Shown here piece by piece: positions 1-8,600 of a stretch of DNA of 64,000 nucleotides. Source of the DNA: PALSA-1316 sp964499365 (GTDB lineage Bacteria > Nitrospirota > Thermodesulfovibrionia > Thermodesulfovibrionales > UBA6898). A program made the position numbers and the translations under genes. The stretch's first letter is position 1, and every line of letters starts with the position of its first letter. Below the pieces are notes generated by a model. The model was not told the DNA's origin and ran no database searches. It saw only the letters and a list, made by a program, of their open reading frames with translations. The DNA is taken from contig CAZCKU010000017.1 of the NCBI GenBank assembly GCA_964499365.1, positions 22,977 through 86,976 of the forward strand, written 5' to 3'.

Positions 1-1322
1 GTTATGGAACCTATCTGATCAAGGGCATCGCGGAGTTCAAGGGCAACAATCTCCAGAGGCTGATTCCGCCGCAGGTTTTCGGCAGCGCGCCGCAGTGCGG
101 ACACCGCGTGATCAATCGCCTGTTTCTGCCTGAGGTTCGTGATCACAACGCCTTCCCGCTCCTCTTTCCAATCGCGGAGATTGGTCGTCATGACAAGAGA
201 TTTCAGGTCCTCAAGGCCCTGGCCGGTGAGAGTCGATATCCTTACCACGGGGGTGTTGAGCGGCAGCTCATCGCCAAATGAGATCTTTTCTTCAAGGTCA
301 GTCTTGTTGATCACGACAATCGCATTCCGGCCCCTGATCTTCCCGAGCAGGTCGCGGTCCCCGGGGTCCAGGGCCATGCTTCCGTCAAAAACCGCCAGGA
401 TGCAGTCGGCACCCTCAAGCGCCCTGAGACTCCGGCGTATTCCCTCCTGCTCGACCATTTCATCAGAGTGCCGCAGCCCGGCCGTATCGATAATTCTGAC
501 CGGCAGCCCGCCGATATTCAGGCACTCTTCGATCAAATCCCTGGTGGTCCCCGGCGTATCGGTCACGATCGCCCGGTCCTGATCAAGCAGAGCATTGAGG
601 AGCGAGGACTTCCCGACATTCGGTCTTCCGACGATCGCCGTCGCAAGCCCCTCCCTGAAGAACCGGCCCTCATCATATGTCTTCGAGAGGCATTCAAGGT
701 CGTACTGCACGGTCCCGAGCGCCTTTTCCATCTGCCCGGACGTCACGGTCCCGATATCATCCTCCGGGAAATCGATGCAGGCCTCGGTAAGGGTGCACAG
801 GTCGATCACCGCCTGACGGGCCGTCTCCAGCCTTTCTGTCAGCCTCCCACGGAGCTGGTCGAGGGCAATGCGCCGGCTTTCCTCGGTCTTTGCCGCAATC
901 AAATCCATCACCGCCTCGGCCTGTGTCAGGCTGATTCTGCCGTTCAAAAAGGCACGGCGGGTAAATTCCCCCGGCTCTGCCAGCCGTGCCCCCTGCGACA
1001 GCACAATATCGAGAATTCGCCTGACGACCATCAGGCCGCCGTGGCCGTTGATCTCAAGGATATCGTCCCGCGTATAGGAGTAGGGACCGCGCATAACCGA
1101 AACGAGCACCTCATCCACACGGGAGCCGTCAGCAGGATCAAGAATATCGCCGTAGATGATCGAATAGGTTGCTGCCGACGAAACCGTGCGTCCTGCCTTG
1201 CGGGGGCTGAATATGCGGTCGCCAATCCCCAGGGCATCCGGCCCGCTGACACGCACAATGCCGATGCCCCCCTGTCCGGCAGGGGTTGCGATAGCAGCTA
1301 TGGTATCGTCAGGAAAACTCAT
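1..1322 (-). CDS. mnmE: tRNA modification GTPase MnmE (3' end cut by window)
   Basis: MnmE, with MnmG, installs the carboxymethylaminomethyl group on wobble U34 of certain tRNAs in the cytoplasm. Reading from the ATG at 1320-1322, the protein opens MSFPDDTIAAIATPAGQGG, the usual MnmE start with its folate-binding N-terminal domain. The G domain follows with a Walker A GRPNVGKSSLLN, a G2/G3 segment containing TDTPGTTRD and DTAGLR, and an NKTD specificity motif. About 440 codons are present, so only the last ~15 residues, including the catalytic C-terminal CxGK motif, are missing because the window ends. It is the last gene seen of the rpmH-rnpA-yidD-yidC-mnmE block; a jag/khpB gene, often found between yidC and mnmE, is absent. 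Confidence 0.95.
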   Translation of the reverse strand, partial: MSFPDDTIAAIATPAGQGGIGIVRVSGPDALGIGDRIFSPRKAGRTVSSAATYSIIYGDILDPADGSRVDEVLVSVMRGPYSYTRDDILEINGHGGLMVVRRILDIVLSQGARLAEPGEFTRRAFLNGRISLTQAEAVMDLIAAKTEESRRIALDQLRGRLTERLETARQAVIDLCTLTEACIDFPEDDIGTVTSGQMEKALGTVQYDLECLSKTYDEGRFFREGLATAIVGRPNVGKSSLLNALLDQDRAIVTDTPGTTRDLIEECLNIGGLPVRIIDTAGLRHSDEMVEQEGIRRSLRALEGADCILAVFDGSMALDPGDRDLLGKIRGRNAIVVINKTDLEEKISFGDELPLNTPVVRISTLTGQGLEDLKSLVMTTNLRDWKEEREGVVITNLRQKQAIDHAVSALRRAAENLRRNQPLEIVALELRDALDQIGSI

Positions 1323-1378
1323 GGGATTCGGTAATTATTGTAACAGGCCAGAGGAGATAAGGGGAAAAAGAGAGCAGC

Positions 1379-2956
1379 TCAGGCCTGCTGCCGGGCCATC
1401 TTTCTGTTCACGGCAAACTGCTGGGCTATACCAAAAATGTTGTTCACCAGCCAGTAGAGGACGAGGCCGGAGGCGAAATTCAGAAACATAAACGTAAATA
1501 TTACCGGCATAAACATCATCATTTTCGCCTGCTTCGGGTCCATGGTCGACGGGGTCATCTTCTGCTGTATGACCATCGTTATCCCCATAACAATCGGCAG
1601 AGGACCGAGGGCAAAGCCGCCGATAAGGGGGATCATGGCCGGGATATGACCGAAAAGGGTGTCCGGAGCAGAGAGATCGCTTATCCAGAGCATGAAGGGT
1701 GCGCGTCGCAGTTCGATGGAGACCAGAAGGACCTTGTAGAGCGCAAAAAAGACCGGGATCTGAAGGAGCATCGGCAGACAGCCTCCCACGGGATTCACCT
1801 TGTGTTTCCTGTAGAGTTCTGTCATCTCCAGCTGCATCCTCTTCGGGTCGTTCTTGTATTTCTCCCGGATTTCATTCATCTTCGGCTGTATATCCTGCAT
1901 CTTCTTCATTGAGGTCTGCCCTTTATTAATGAGCGGGATGAACGGCACCCTCACGACGATCGTCAGAAGAATTATGGCCCAGCCGTAGTTTCCGACAAAG
2001 CGGTAGAATAACTTCAGGACCCAAAAAAGCGGACGGGCGATGATCGAAAAGAACCCGAAGTCGATGACGTGCTCCAAACCAAGGTTCAGGGCCGCCAGGC
2101 TGTCGTGGTCCTTCGGTCCTGCGTACAGGTGAAAGGTATTCTGTCCGGGTTTTCCCTTGAAGGCGATCACCGGACTGTTGTTGTGAAGCCATACGCGGGC
2201 CTCCTCCATCGGAGTCACCGGAGCCAGGGCCGCGAAGAAATACTTGTCCTCCTGCGCAATCCACCTGAGGTTCTCCTTAAAGACCTTCGGCTCCTTCAGG
2301 TCGCCCGACGAGATCTCCTTCAGGTCGGTCCCGGTCAGCAGGGCCGGCCCCACGTGGACCGTATCATCCTTCTCCACCATACCGAAATCAGAACCAATCG
2401 TGATCCAGTATTCCGGTATACCTGACACCTCGTCGGTCAGTTCGACATCATATGACCCGTAGTGAAATGAATAGATCCGGCGCACGGCGACCGAGTCCTT
2501 TGCATATTCAAAGACAAGCTTGCCGGTCTTATTGTCCGGCCCGAGCTTCAGATCCTTTGACGAGGACGAGAAGACCGCGCCGGAGAGGTCAAAGCCCGTA
2601 TTGGCGCCGATGCCGGCGGCAGCAATGACCCCCGGCTTATTGAGAAGCACGACATCTCTGTTGTTCTTGTCCTGATATTTCTTCAACTCCCAGTGTTTGA
2701 TCGTGCCACCTTTTGTCGAAAGGACTGCAGTAAAGAGATCATTTTCCACCCTGATCTCCTTTTCTTCAGCAGAAGGGGTTGCCGCAACAGCAACCGCCGG
2801 AACAGAAGCAGGCTTCGCTTCAGGGGCAGGCGTTTTTTCAGCAGCCTTTTCTGCCGCCGGAGGCGGCGTCTGCCCCGGCTGGGGTGCAAAAAAGAACTGA
2901 TATCCGATAAGGACCAGTGCAGAAAGAAGAATCGCGATGAGTGCCTGTCTGTCCAT
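1379..2956 (-). CDS. yidC: Membrane protein insertase YidC
   Basis: YidC inserts and folds inner-membrane proteins, alone or with SecYEG. The 525-residue protein has the Gram-negative architecture: an N-terminal anchor (MDRQALIAILLSALVLIGYQ), a Pro/Ala-rich linker, a large periplasmic beta domain (about residues 55-310), then the conserved five-helix core with NKGQTSMKKMQ, the hydrophilic-groove region, and VNPVGGCLPMLLQIPVFFAL. The end is basic (NRKMARQQA). Length fits diderm YidC (about 530-560) rather than the short Gram-positive form. It starts three bases after the yidD stop, so the two are almost certainly cotranscribed. Confidence 0.97.
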   Translation of the reverse strand: MDRQALIAILLSALVLIGYQFFFAPQPGQTPPPAAEKAAEKTPAPEAKPASVPAVAVAATPSAEEKEIRVENDLFTAVLSTKGGTIKHWELKKYQDKNNRDVVLLNKPGVIAAAGIGANTGFDLSGAVFSSSSKDLKLGPDNKTGKLVFEYAKDSVAVRRIYSFHYGSYDVELTDEVSGIPEYWITIGSDFGMVEKDDTVHVGPALLTGTDLKEISSGDLKEPKVFKENLRWIAQEDKYFFAALAPVTPMEEARVWLHNNSPVIAFKGKPGQNTFHLYAGPKDHDSLAALNLGLEHVIDFGFFSIIARPLFWVLKLFYRFVGNYGWAIILLTIVVRVPFIPLINKGQTSMKKMQDIQPKMNEIREKYKNDPKRMQLEMTELYRKHKVNPVGGCLPMLLQIPVFFALYKVLLVSIELRRAPFMLWISDLSAPDTLFGHIPAMIPLIGGFALGPLPIVMGITMVIQQKMTPSTMDPKQAKMMMFMPVIFTFMFLNFASGLVLYWLVNNIFGIAQQFAVNRKMARQQA

Positions 2957-2959
2957 AAT

Positions 2960-3169
2960 TTACCGTACCGGATCAAACCCGCCGGGATGCCAGGGGTGGC
3001 AGCGCAGGATGCGTCTGGCAGCAAGATAAAGACCTTTTATGGCTCCGTAGTGAGTGATTGCCTCCATGGCATATTGAGAACAGGAAGGGACGAACCTGCA
3101 GCTTCCGGGCAGGATCGGTGAGATGAAATACTTATATAGTTTTATGATCGATACCAGAATTATTTTCAT
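2960..3169 (-). CDS. yidD: Membrane protein insertion efficiency factor YidD
   Basis: YidD is a small membrane-associated protein that helps YidC-dependent insertion. The 69-residue product carries the family signature: an amphipathic N-terminus, then YKYFISPILPGSCRF, CSQYAMEAI and the C-terminal HPGGFDPV, including the three conserved cysteines. I chose the ATG at 3167-3169; a TTG two codons earlier is possible. The start lies inside the end of rnpA (overlap about 38 bases), so translation is probably coupled to rnpA. It is followed directly by yidC. Confidence 0.93.
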   Translation of the reverse strand: MKIILVSIIKLYKYFISPILPGSCRFVPSCSQYAMEAITHYGAIKGLYLAARRILRCHPWHPGGFDPVR

Positions 3170-3503
3170 GTGCAAGTTTGGATAAGGACCTTAGGACAGC
3201 GCTATCGAGGTCTGAAAATGGCGCATCCGCAGCCGCTGCTCTCGCCACGACCACCAGGTCCTGGCAAAGGGCAACACCCGACAGCCGCTTTTTCAGAGCC
3301 TCCCGTAAACGCCGTTTTATCCTGTTGCGGATAACAGCGTTTCCGACTTTTCTGCCCACAGCCAGCCCGAGCCTGCAGGAAGAGAGTCCGTTCGGTTTTG
3401 CGTATATAACAAGGCACTTCGAAGGAAATTTGAGTCCAGAGTCAAAGACGTTTTTAAAATCCCCCTTCTTCCTAAGGGGATGGTAGACCTTTGGCTGCGT
3501 TAT
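3132..3503 (-). CDS. rnpA: Ribonuclease P protein component (no canonical start codon)
   Basis: RnpA is the protein subunit of RNase P, which trims tRNA 5' ends. The frame contains the signature RLGLAVGRKVGNAVIRNRIK (RNRIKR RNA-binding motif), preceded by a well-conserved N-terminus LRKKGDFKNVFDSG. The length from 3503 is 123 codons, normal for the family. No ATG, GTG or TTG precedes the conserved N-terminus in this frame; the first GTG (3357-3359) lies in the middle of the domain and would delete about 48 residues. The best-placed candidate is an ATA at 3501-3503 that overlaps the rpmH stop codon (GTATAACG). The start is therefore uncertain: a rare AUA start, coupling to rpmH, or a sequence error. 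Confidence 0.88.
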   Translation of the reverse strand: MTQPKVYHPLRKKGDFKNVFDSGLKFPSKCLVIYAKPNGLSSCRLGLAVGRKVGNAVIRNRIKRRLREALKKRLSGVALCQDLVVVARAAAADAPFSDLDSAVLRSLSKLAHENNSGIDHKTI

Positions 3504-3640
3504 ACGCCCAGTCTTTTCCGTCCTTTTTTCCTTCTCCGCCTGATTACATTACGCCCACCGGGAGTGCTCATCCTCTCAAGGAAGCCGTGAGTCCTCTTTT
3601 TCTTAATCGTATGTGGATGAAATGTTGTATATGTTCCCAT
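3500..3640 (-). CDS. rpmH: 50S ribosomal protein L34
   Basis: L34 is a tiny basic protein of the large ribosomal subunit. The 46-residue product starts MGTYTTFHPHTIKKKRTHGF and continues with RMSTPGGRNVIRRRRKKG and KRLGV, an unmistakable L34. I chose the ATG at 3638-3640, since the alternative upstream start would add 16 unconserved residues. A good promoter lies just upstream at 3659-3688, so this is probably the first gene of the rpmH-rnpA-yidD-yidC-mnmE operon. The stop overlaps the candidate rnpA start. Confidence 0.97.
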   Translation of the reverse strand: MGTYTTFHPHTIKKKRTHGFLERMSTPGGRNVIRRRRKKGRKRLGV

Positions 3641-3658
3641 AACTTTATCCGAAGGAAA

Positions 3659-3688
3659 AGTATATACATTCCTACGGGGAAATGTCAA
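3659..3688 (-). promoter_or_regulatory. Sigma-70-type promoter of the rpmH operon
   Basis: On the minus strand TTGACA (3683-3688) is followed after 18 bases by TATACT (3659-3664), close to consensus. The predicted leader to the rpmH ATG at 3640 is about 12 bases. Confidence 0.65.
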
Positions 3689-3706
3689 GCGAACACCTTA
3701 AAACAT

Positions 3707-3731
3707 AAAAAAACCCGGGGCGGGGCCCTGG
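3707..3731 (-). terminator. Possible intrinsic terminator upstream of the rpmH promoter
   Basis: On the minus strand a GC-rich hairpin (CC-A-GGGC, loop CCC, GCCC-C-GG, one mismatch) is followed by seven T. It sits upstream of the rpmH promoter and would block antisense transcripts coming from the diguanylate cyclase side. No minus-strand gene is visible for it to end. No DnaA box (TTATCCACA) is visible in 3641-3823. Confidence 0.35.
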
Positions 3732-3823
3732 TCTCCCCAAAAGATGAGCACCATATCTTTGACTCTCCCTGCCAAAATAGTAATAATAGGTATCAAGAAA
3801 ACAAGTCGGGGGGACAGGCATCT

Positions 3824-5221
3824 ATGCACCGGAGAGAGATAGCACTGCTGCTGGACAGCGAGAAATTTCTTCCTTTTTTCGAAAAATTCTTCAAGGCCAG
3901 AAAGAACTACGTCCCGTCCTATTTCAGCGATCCGAAATTTTTTCTCAACCATGTCAGGGAGAGCAACCCTGCGGCGGTCATCGTCTCCGGAACGGCCATG
4001 AAGTCTGCGGGGGATTCGGTCAGGACTTATCCGTCCGTTGCTCTTGTCGGTGACGACACCCGCAGGGGAATTCAGGAAGCAATAAAATACCAGGCCAAAT
4101 GCTATATCCTCGCCCCCTATATTGATATTGATCTTGCCCACAAACTCGAGGCGGTCATCAAGGAACATGAGATGCTCGAGAAGATCGAGTTCAGGAGGAA
4201 GGAACTCGAGGCTGTCGTAGAACTCACCCAGCTGATTTCCGACACCCTTGACTCAAAGGAACTGCTTTTCCGGATCGTCAGAAAGATCGCCGAGATAATT
4301 CCCGTCACCCGCTGCTCAATCATCAAGATAGACTGGCGTCACAAGGTAGCGCTCGTCGTCGCCAGCTTTGAGGATCCGATGTTCCGGGGGGTAAAGCTCA
4401 GTCTCAGGAAATATCCGGAAATACTTGAAGCGCTGACCTCGAAGAAACATGTTGTTGTCCGGGATGTCTCTACTGACCCTATCATGGAAAAGGTGCGCGA
4501 GCTGATCACCCCCATCGGCATACGCTCCATCCTTGTTGTCCCGATCTTTTACCGCAGCAAGGTTATCGGGACGCTCTTCCTGCGCACATCACGGGCGCAG
4601 CATACCTTTTCCGAACATGAGATCAACCTTCTGAACAACATGGCCCACGCCTCGGCAAACTCCCTGTACAATGCCTTTCTGTTCGAGCAGGTGGAAGACG
4701 AAAAAACACGTCTGGAAAAACTGGCAATCACCGACTACCTGACCGGCATATACAACATACGATATTTTTATCACCGGATTGTTCAGGAGTTCAGCCGCAG
4801 CCAGCGGTATGCAACAACGATCAGCTGCCTCATGCTCGACATCGACCACTTCAAGAAGATCAATGACATCTACGGGCATAAGGTCGGCGACCAGGTGCTC
4901 AGAGAGTTCGCCTCGGTGCTGAAGCGACATTCGCGGAAGAGTGATGTCCTGGCCAGGTACGGCGGCGAGGAGTTCATCCTGCTCCTCCCGGAAACCGGGC
5001 CTGAGGGAGCGGCCGCCGAGGCTGAGAGGATCCGGGCATGCATTAAAGACCACCGGTTCAAGAGCCTCAAGGGAAGCAGGACCATCACGGTGAGCGTCGG
5101 GATCGCGACCTATCCCGATCCCAGGATCAAGACCTATGATGACCTGATCTCGTATGCCGATACCGCGCTGTTTACCGCAAAAAACAGCGGCAGGAACCAG
5201 GTGTCGGTCTATTCCGGATAG
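3824..5221 (+). CDS. Diguanylate cyclase with GAF sensor domain
   Basis: Likely makes the second messenger c-di-GMP from two GTP. The 465-residue protein has an N-terminal alpha/beta region (about 1-115) that looks like a degenerate receiver fold, a short coiled coil, a GAF domain (about 130-285) and a C-terminal GGDEF domain. The active-site signature is intact as GGEEF at about residues 380-384, and an RKSD product-inhibition I-site precedes it at the canonical five-residue spacing. No transmembrane segment is visible, so it should be cytoplasmic. I chose the ATG at 3824, with a G-rich GGGGGGA Shine-Dalgarno-like stretch upstream; the frame extends back over rpmH, but that part has no family support. 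Its signal is unknown. Confidence 0.9.
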   Translation: MHRREIALLLDSEKFLPFFEKFFKARKNYVPSYFSDPKFFLNHVRESNPAAVIVSGTAMKSAGDSVRTYPSVALVGDDTRRGIQEAIKYQAKCYILAPYIDIDLAHKLEAVIKEHEMLEKIEFRRKELEAVVELTQLISDTLDSKELLFRIVRKIAEIIPVTRCSIIKIDWRHKVALVVASFEDPMFRGVKLSLRKYPEILEALTSKKHVVVRDVSTDPIMEKVRELITPIGIRSILVVPIFYRSKVIGTLFLRTSRAQHTFSEHEINLLNNMAHASANSLYNAFLFEQVEDEKTRLEKLAITDYLTGIYNIRYFYHRIVQEFSRSQRYATTISCLMLDIDHFKKINDIYGHKVGDQVLREFASVLKRHSRKSDVLARYGGEEFILLLPETGPEGAAAEAERIRACIKDHRFKSLKGSRTITVSVGIATYPDPRIKTYDDLISYADTALFTAKNSGRNQVSVYSG

Positions 5222-5258
5222 GCAGACAGCCCGTGTCCTCCTGGTCTCCGGCCTGCCC

Positions 5259-7874
5259 GTGGAAATAATCACTTCCCATCTCAACGCTGACTTCGATGCC
5301 TTCGCGTCAATGGTCGCTGCGCTCAAGCTCTATCCGCACGCTTCACTCGTCTTCCCGGGGTCACAGGAGAAAAACCTCAGAGACTTCATCGAGGTGTTTC
5401 AACCAGCAGCCATCAGGCGGATCCGCGATATCAAGCCGGCAGAGGTAAGGCGCATGATCGTCGTTGACACCAAGCAGCCTGCCCGGATCGGCGCCCTTGC
5501 GGAATGCCTGGGCAACCCGCAGGTGAAGGTCCATATCTACGACCATCACCCGATAGAGCCCGGCGATATCCGCGGCGACGTCGAAAGGGTCGACGAGGTC
5601 GGCGCAACAACAACAATTTTTGTAGAACTCCTGCAGGCAAACGATCAAATCTCCCTGTCCCCGATCGAGGCAACCCTGCTCGCTCTCGGCATATACGAGG
5701 AAACAGGTTCGATGCTCTACCCGTCGACCACTGAGCGGGACCTCGCGGCTGCAGCCTATCTTCTGAAGAAAGGTGCAAACCTGAACATCGTCTCGAACTA
5801 CCTGAAGGCAGATCTGAATATCGAGGAACTCGAGCTCCTCAATGAACTGGTCAAGACCTCTGCAGACATTGTCGTTGGCGGCATCCGCGTTGCAATTACA
5901 GGGGCTTCGCGGGATTCCTATGTCGGCGATGCAGCACACCTGGCCCATAAGATCATGGATATGGAGGACGTCGACGCCGTAGCCCTTCTGCTCGATATGG
6001 GGGGGAAAATCCTGATGATCTTCAGAAGCAGGGTGCCGGAGCTGAACGTTTCAGAACTTGCCAGGGAGTTCGGGGGCGGAGGCCACCCCTCGGCCGCCTC
6101 GGCCACCGTACGGGAGGCATCGTTGGCAATTGTCACCGAGAGGGTCAGGGACCTCCTTCCCCGGCATGTACGGCCGGGAAAGATCGCCGCAGACATCATG
6201 ACAACACCGGTCATCACCATTCAGTCCCACAACACGATCAAGGAAGCCGGAGATATGCTGACCCGCTACGGGGTAAATGTTCTGCCGGTACTAAAGGACG
6301 GGGCCTACGCAGGACTGATATCCCGGGAGGTCGTCGAAAAGGCGATCTTCCATGGCTTCAGGAAAAACAGCTGCATCGACTTTGCAACACCTGATGCCTT
6401 AACGGTGGAGACAAAGACCCCGACGCGGGAGATCGAGACAAGCATGATAGAGCACAACCAGCGTTTCATGCCGGTGATGGAGAACGGAATCCTGGTCGGG
6501 GCAATAACCAGGACCGACCTGCTCAGGGTGCTGTATGAGGATTATCTGAGAAAGCGGCATCTCGACGTTGCAGACACGACCGAAAGGACCACCCCGGGCC
6601 GCAACCTTGCATCCTGGATCAGGGAACGTTTCCCCAAAGATGTCTCCACCATGCTGCAGGTCGCAGGGAAGACCGCGGAGGAGATGGGATATAATGCCTA
6701 CCTCGTCGGCGGCTCTGTCAGGGACCTGCTGCTGCGCGAGGAAAACCTTGATATCGATATTGTGGTCGAAGGGGATGGGATCCTCTTTGCACGGGCACTG
6801 GGCGACAAGCTTCAGGGCTCCCTGCGGACACATGAAAAATTCGGGACCGCAACCATCAGCCTCGGCCAGAGAAAGATCGATGTCGCGACGGCGCGCACGG
6901 AATATTATGAGTCTCCGGCAGCCCTGCCGACTGTCGTAACATCCTCGATCAAGAAAGACCTGTACCGGAGGGATTTTACCATCAATACCCTTGCAATACG
7001 GCTGAACCGGAAGGACTTCGGGCAGTTGATCGATTTCTTCGGAGGACAGAGGGACCTGAGGGAGAAGACGATCAGAGTACTGCACAACCTCAGCTTTGTC
7101 GAAGACCCCACGAGGGCCTTCCGGGCGATCCGGTTTTCCGAGCGCTTCGGGTTCAAGCTGAGCAAGCATACCGAAAATCTGATAAAATCGGCAATCCAGA
7201 TGGACCTCTTTGAAAAACTCTCCGGGTTCAGGCTCTACGAAGAGCTTATTCTCGCCTTCAGAGAGACAAATCCTGTCAGGACACTCAAACGGCTTTCCGA
7301 GTTCAATCTTCTGAAGGTCATTCATGCAGACCTTTCTTTCAGTGAGCATCTTGAGCAGGTCTTCACATCAGTCAGCGAGACGAGGGCATGGTACAACCTC
7401 CTCTACCTTGATGAAAAGGCGGATATTACCCTGCTGTACCTGCTGACTCTTCTGTCAGACCTCAGCCCTGAACAGCGCCATGAAGCGCTGAAGAGACTTT
7501 CACCGCCGCCCCGGATAACTGAGATGATACTCAGGAGCACCATGACTTCCGACGAGATATTGAGAAGGCTGCCCGTGAAAGATCCTGCCGAACTCTACCA
7601 CCTTCTGGAGCACCTGCCTCTGGAGACAATTCTCTTTGCCATATCCGCAACAGGCGATCCCCAGAAGAAGAAAGATATTTCGAACTTCCTGGTTACCCTG
7701 AAAAAGGTGCGGCCGGCGCTGAAGGGCAGAGACCTCAAAAAGCTGGGCATTCCGGAGGGCCCGCTCTATTCAATAATTTTCGGACAGCTGCTTGATGAAA
7801 GACTCAGGGGGAAACTGAAGACCGAGCAGGAAGAACGGGAGTTTGTGCTGAATACGTTGAAAACAAAGAAATAG
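5259..7874 (+). CDS. DHH-CBS-tRNA nucleotidyltransferase/poly(A) polymerase fusion
   Basis: A large multidomain protein (871 residues) of the class II nucleotidyltransferase superfamily (CCA-adding or A-adding enzyme, or poly(A) polymerase). Residues about 1-300 form a DHH/DHHA1 phosphoesterase-like module with HLNADFDAFAS and YDHHP. Two CBS domains follow (about 310-435; ITRTDLLRVL closes the second). The catalytic head begins near 480 with LVGGSVRDLLL and the metal-binding DIDIVVEGD, then the DFTINTLAIRL and RAIRFSERFGF motifs. I chose the GTG at 5259 because it begins directly at the DHH fold; no ATG is available nearby. Which bases it adds to tRNA 3' ends cannot be told from sequence. It lies 37 bases after the cyclase gene and ends at a strong hairpin. 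Confidence 0.88.
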   Translation: MEIITSHLNADFDAFASMVAALKLYPHASLVFPGSQEKNLRDFIEVFQPAAIRRIRDIKPAEVRRMIVVDTKQPARIGALAECLGNPQVKVHIYDHHPIEPGDIRGDVERVDEVGATTTIFVELLQANDQISLSPIEATLLALGIYEETGSMLYPSTTERDLAAAAYLLKKGANLNIVSNYLKADLNIEELELLNELVKTSADIVVGGIRVAITGASRDSYVGDAAHLAHKIMDMEDVDAVALLLDMGGKILMIFRSRVPELNVSELAREFGGGGHPSAASATVREASLAIVTERVRDLLPRHVRPGKIAADIMTTPVITIQSHNTIKEAGDMLTRYGVNVLPVLKDGAYAGLISREVVEKAIFHGFRKNSCIDFATPDALTVETKTPTREIETSMIEHNQRFMPVMENGILVGAITRTDLLRVLYEDYLRKRHLDVADTTERTTPGRNLASWIRERFPKDVSTMLQVAGKTAEEMGYNAYLVGGSVRDLLLREENLDIDIVVEGDGILFARALGDKLQGSLRTHEKFGTATISLGQRKIDVATARTEYYESPAALPTVVTSSIKKDLYRRDFTINTLAIRLNRKDFGQLIDFFGGQRDLREKTIRVLHNLSFVEDPTRAFRAIRFSERFGFKLSKHTENLIKSAIQMDLFEKLSGFRLYEELILAFRETNPVRTLKRLSEFNLLKVIHADLSFSEHLEQVFTSVSETRAWYNLLYLDEKADITLLYLLTLLSDLSPEQRHEALKRLSPPPRITEMILRSTMTSDEILRRLPVKDPAELYHLLEHLPLETILFAISATGDPQKKKDISNFLVTLKKVRPALKGRDLKKLGIPEGPLYSIIFGQLLDERLRGKLKTEQEEREFVLNTLKTKK

Positions 7875-7899
7875 CCGGTGGGCTGACGGCCCACCGGCT
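7873..7899. terminator. Hairpin terminator between convergent genes
   Basis: An 11-bp perfect inverted repeat (AGCCGGTGGGC / GCCCACCGGCT, loop TGACG) overlaps the end of the plus-strand nucleotidyltransferase. On the minus strand it is followed by a T-rich tract (TATTTCTTTGTTTT), so it best terminates the minus-strand gene at 7979-8551; it may work weakly on the plus strand. Confidence 0.7.
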
Positions 7900-7978
7900 G
7901 AACAAATCAGGGTGCGGAAATGATCCGGCTCATCCCGGTTTCCGCCATATCAAAGCCACAAGGAATGACAGGCCCATT

Positions 7979-8551
7979 TTACCGGTGTCCGCCATGTCCA
8001 CCACGATCATGGCCTCTGTCATGGCCTCTGTCATGGCCCCGGTCGCGTCCTCTGTCTCGTCCTCTGTCATGCCCCCGATCATGACCTCTGTCATGATCCC
8101 TGCGTCCGTGATCTCTTCCCTCACGCCATCTGTCGTCTCTGTCCCAATGTCTCCTCCGCTCCCACAATCTCCAGTTCTTATGCAGGTCGCCATAATGAAG
8201 GCGGTGGTGGGGCTCGTAGCGCATGCTGCGATATCCGGACGGCAGTCTTAACAATCCGCCCGGGACCCGTCCGTGAGCAAGGTGGTGCCAGGGTCCGTTA
8301 TGGTGCCTGGCCCGGTACCAGCGTCCTTCAAAAGGCCGGTACCAGAACCCCTGGTAAAAAAAGATATCGAGGTCTATATCAGGTATACGATACACATATG
8401 TTCCCGGTATCACCACCAGATCAGGAGAACTCTCGACAAAGAAATCCGGGGGTGAGACATACACGGTTGCCGCGGAAGCCCGCATCGAAAATCCGAGGGT
8501 GCCAATCATAACTGCAGCAAGTACGAACAAAATTGCGGAACTCTTTCTCAT
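7979..8551 (-). CDS. Secreted protein with Arg/Asp/His/Gly-repeat tail
   Basis: A 190-residue exported protein of unknown function. It has a clear signal peptide (MRKSSAILFVLAAVMIGTLG, cleavage after ASA), a Tyr/Trp-rich domain (about 25-110, with FYQGFWYRPFEGRWYRARHH), and a C-terminal low-complexity tail built from RGHD/RGRD units ending GGHGGHR. Similar short periplasmic proteins with an aromatic domain and a basic tail occur in metal-rich-environment bacteria; a metal- or polyanion-binding role is only a guess. I chose the ATG at 8549-8551 because of the signal peptide and a GGAGGAG Shine-Dalgarno; the frame extends to 8875 without support. A near-consensus promoter lies at 8601-8629. Confidence 0.8.
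   Translation of the reverse strand: MRKSSAILFVLAAVMIGTLGFSMRASAATVYVSPPDFFVESSPDLVVIPGTYVYRIPDIDLDIFFYQGFWYRPFEGRWYRARHHNGPWHHLAHGRVPGGLLRLPSGYRSMRYEPHHRLHYGDLHKNWRLWERRRHWDRDDRWREGRDHGRRDHDRGHDRGHDRGRDRGRDRGHDRGHDRGHDRGGHGGHR
7985..8125. repeat. Short tandem repeats encoding the RGHD tail
   Basis: Imperfect 12-base units related to CCTCTGTCATGG recur through this stretch (best preserved around 8010-8045 and 8065-8105). They encode the RGHD/RGRD tail of the secreted protein. Such arrays are prone to copy-number change. Confidence 0.7.
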
Positions 8552-8600
8552 CTGCTTTCTCCTCCATACCGGGTATTTTTTCTGTGTTGTACTTAGGCAA

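Noticed and set aside
468..1334. Long plus-strand frame over mnmE
   Set aside because: It is antisense to a clear MnmE reading frame and has no recognisable domain.
3340..3380. Frameshift inside rnpA
   Set aside because: Careful re-reading shows one continuous frame from the conserved N-terminus into RNRIKR; only the start codon is missing.
3491..3823. Upstream extension of the diguanylate cyclase frame
   Set aside because: It lies antisense to rpmH, has no family-like residues, and the ATG at 3824 starts the conserved part.
3641..3823. Replication origin next to rpmH
   Set aside because: No DnaA-box cluster and no dnaA gene; the neighbour is a diguanylate cyclase.
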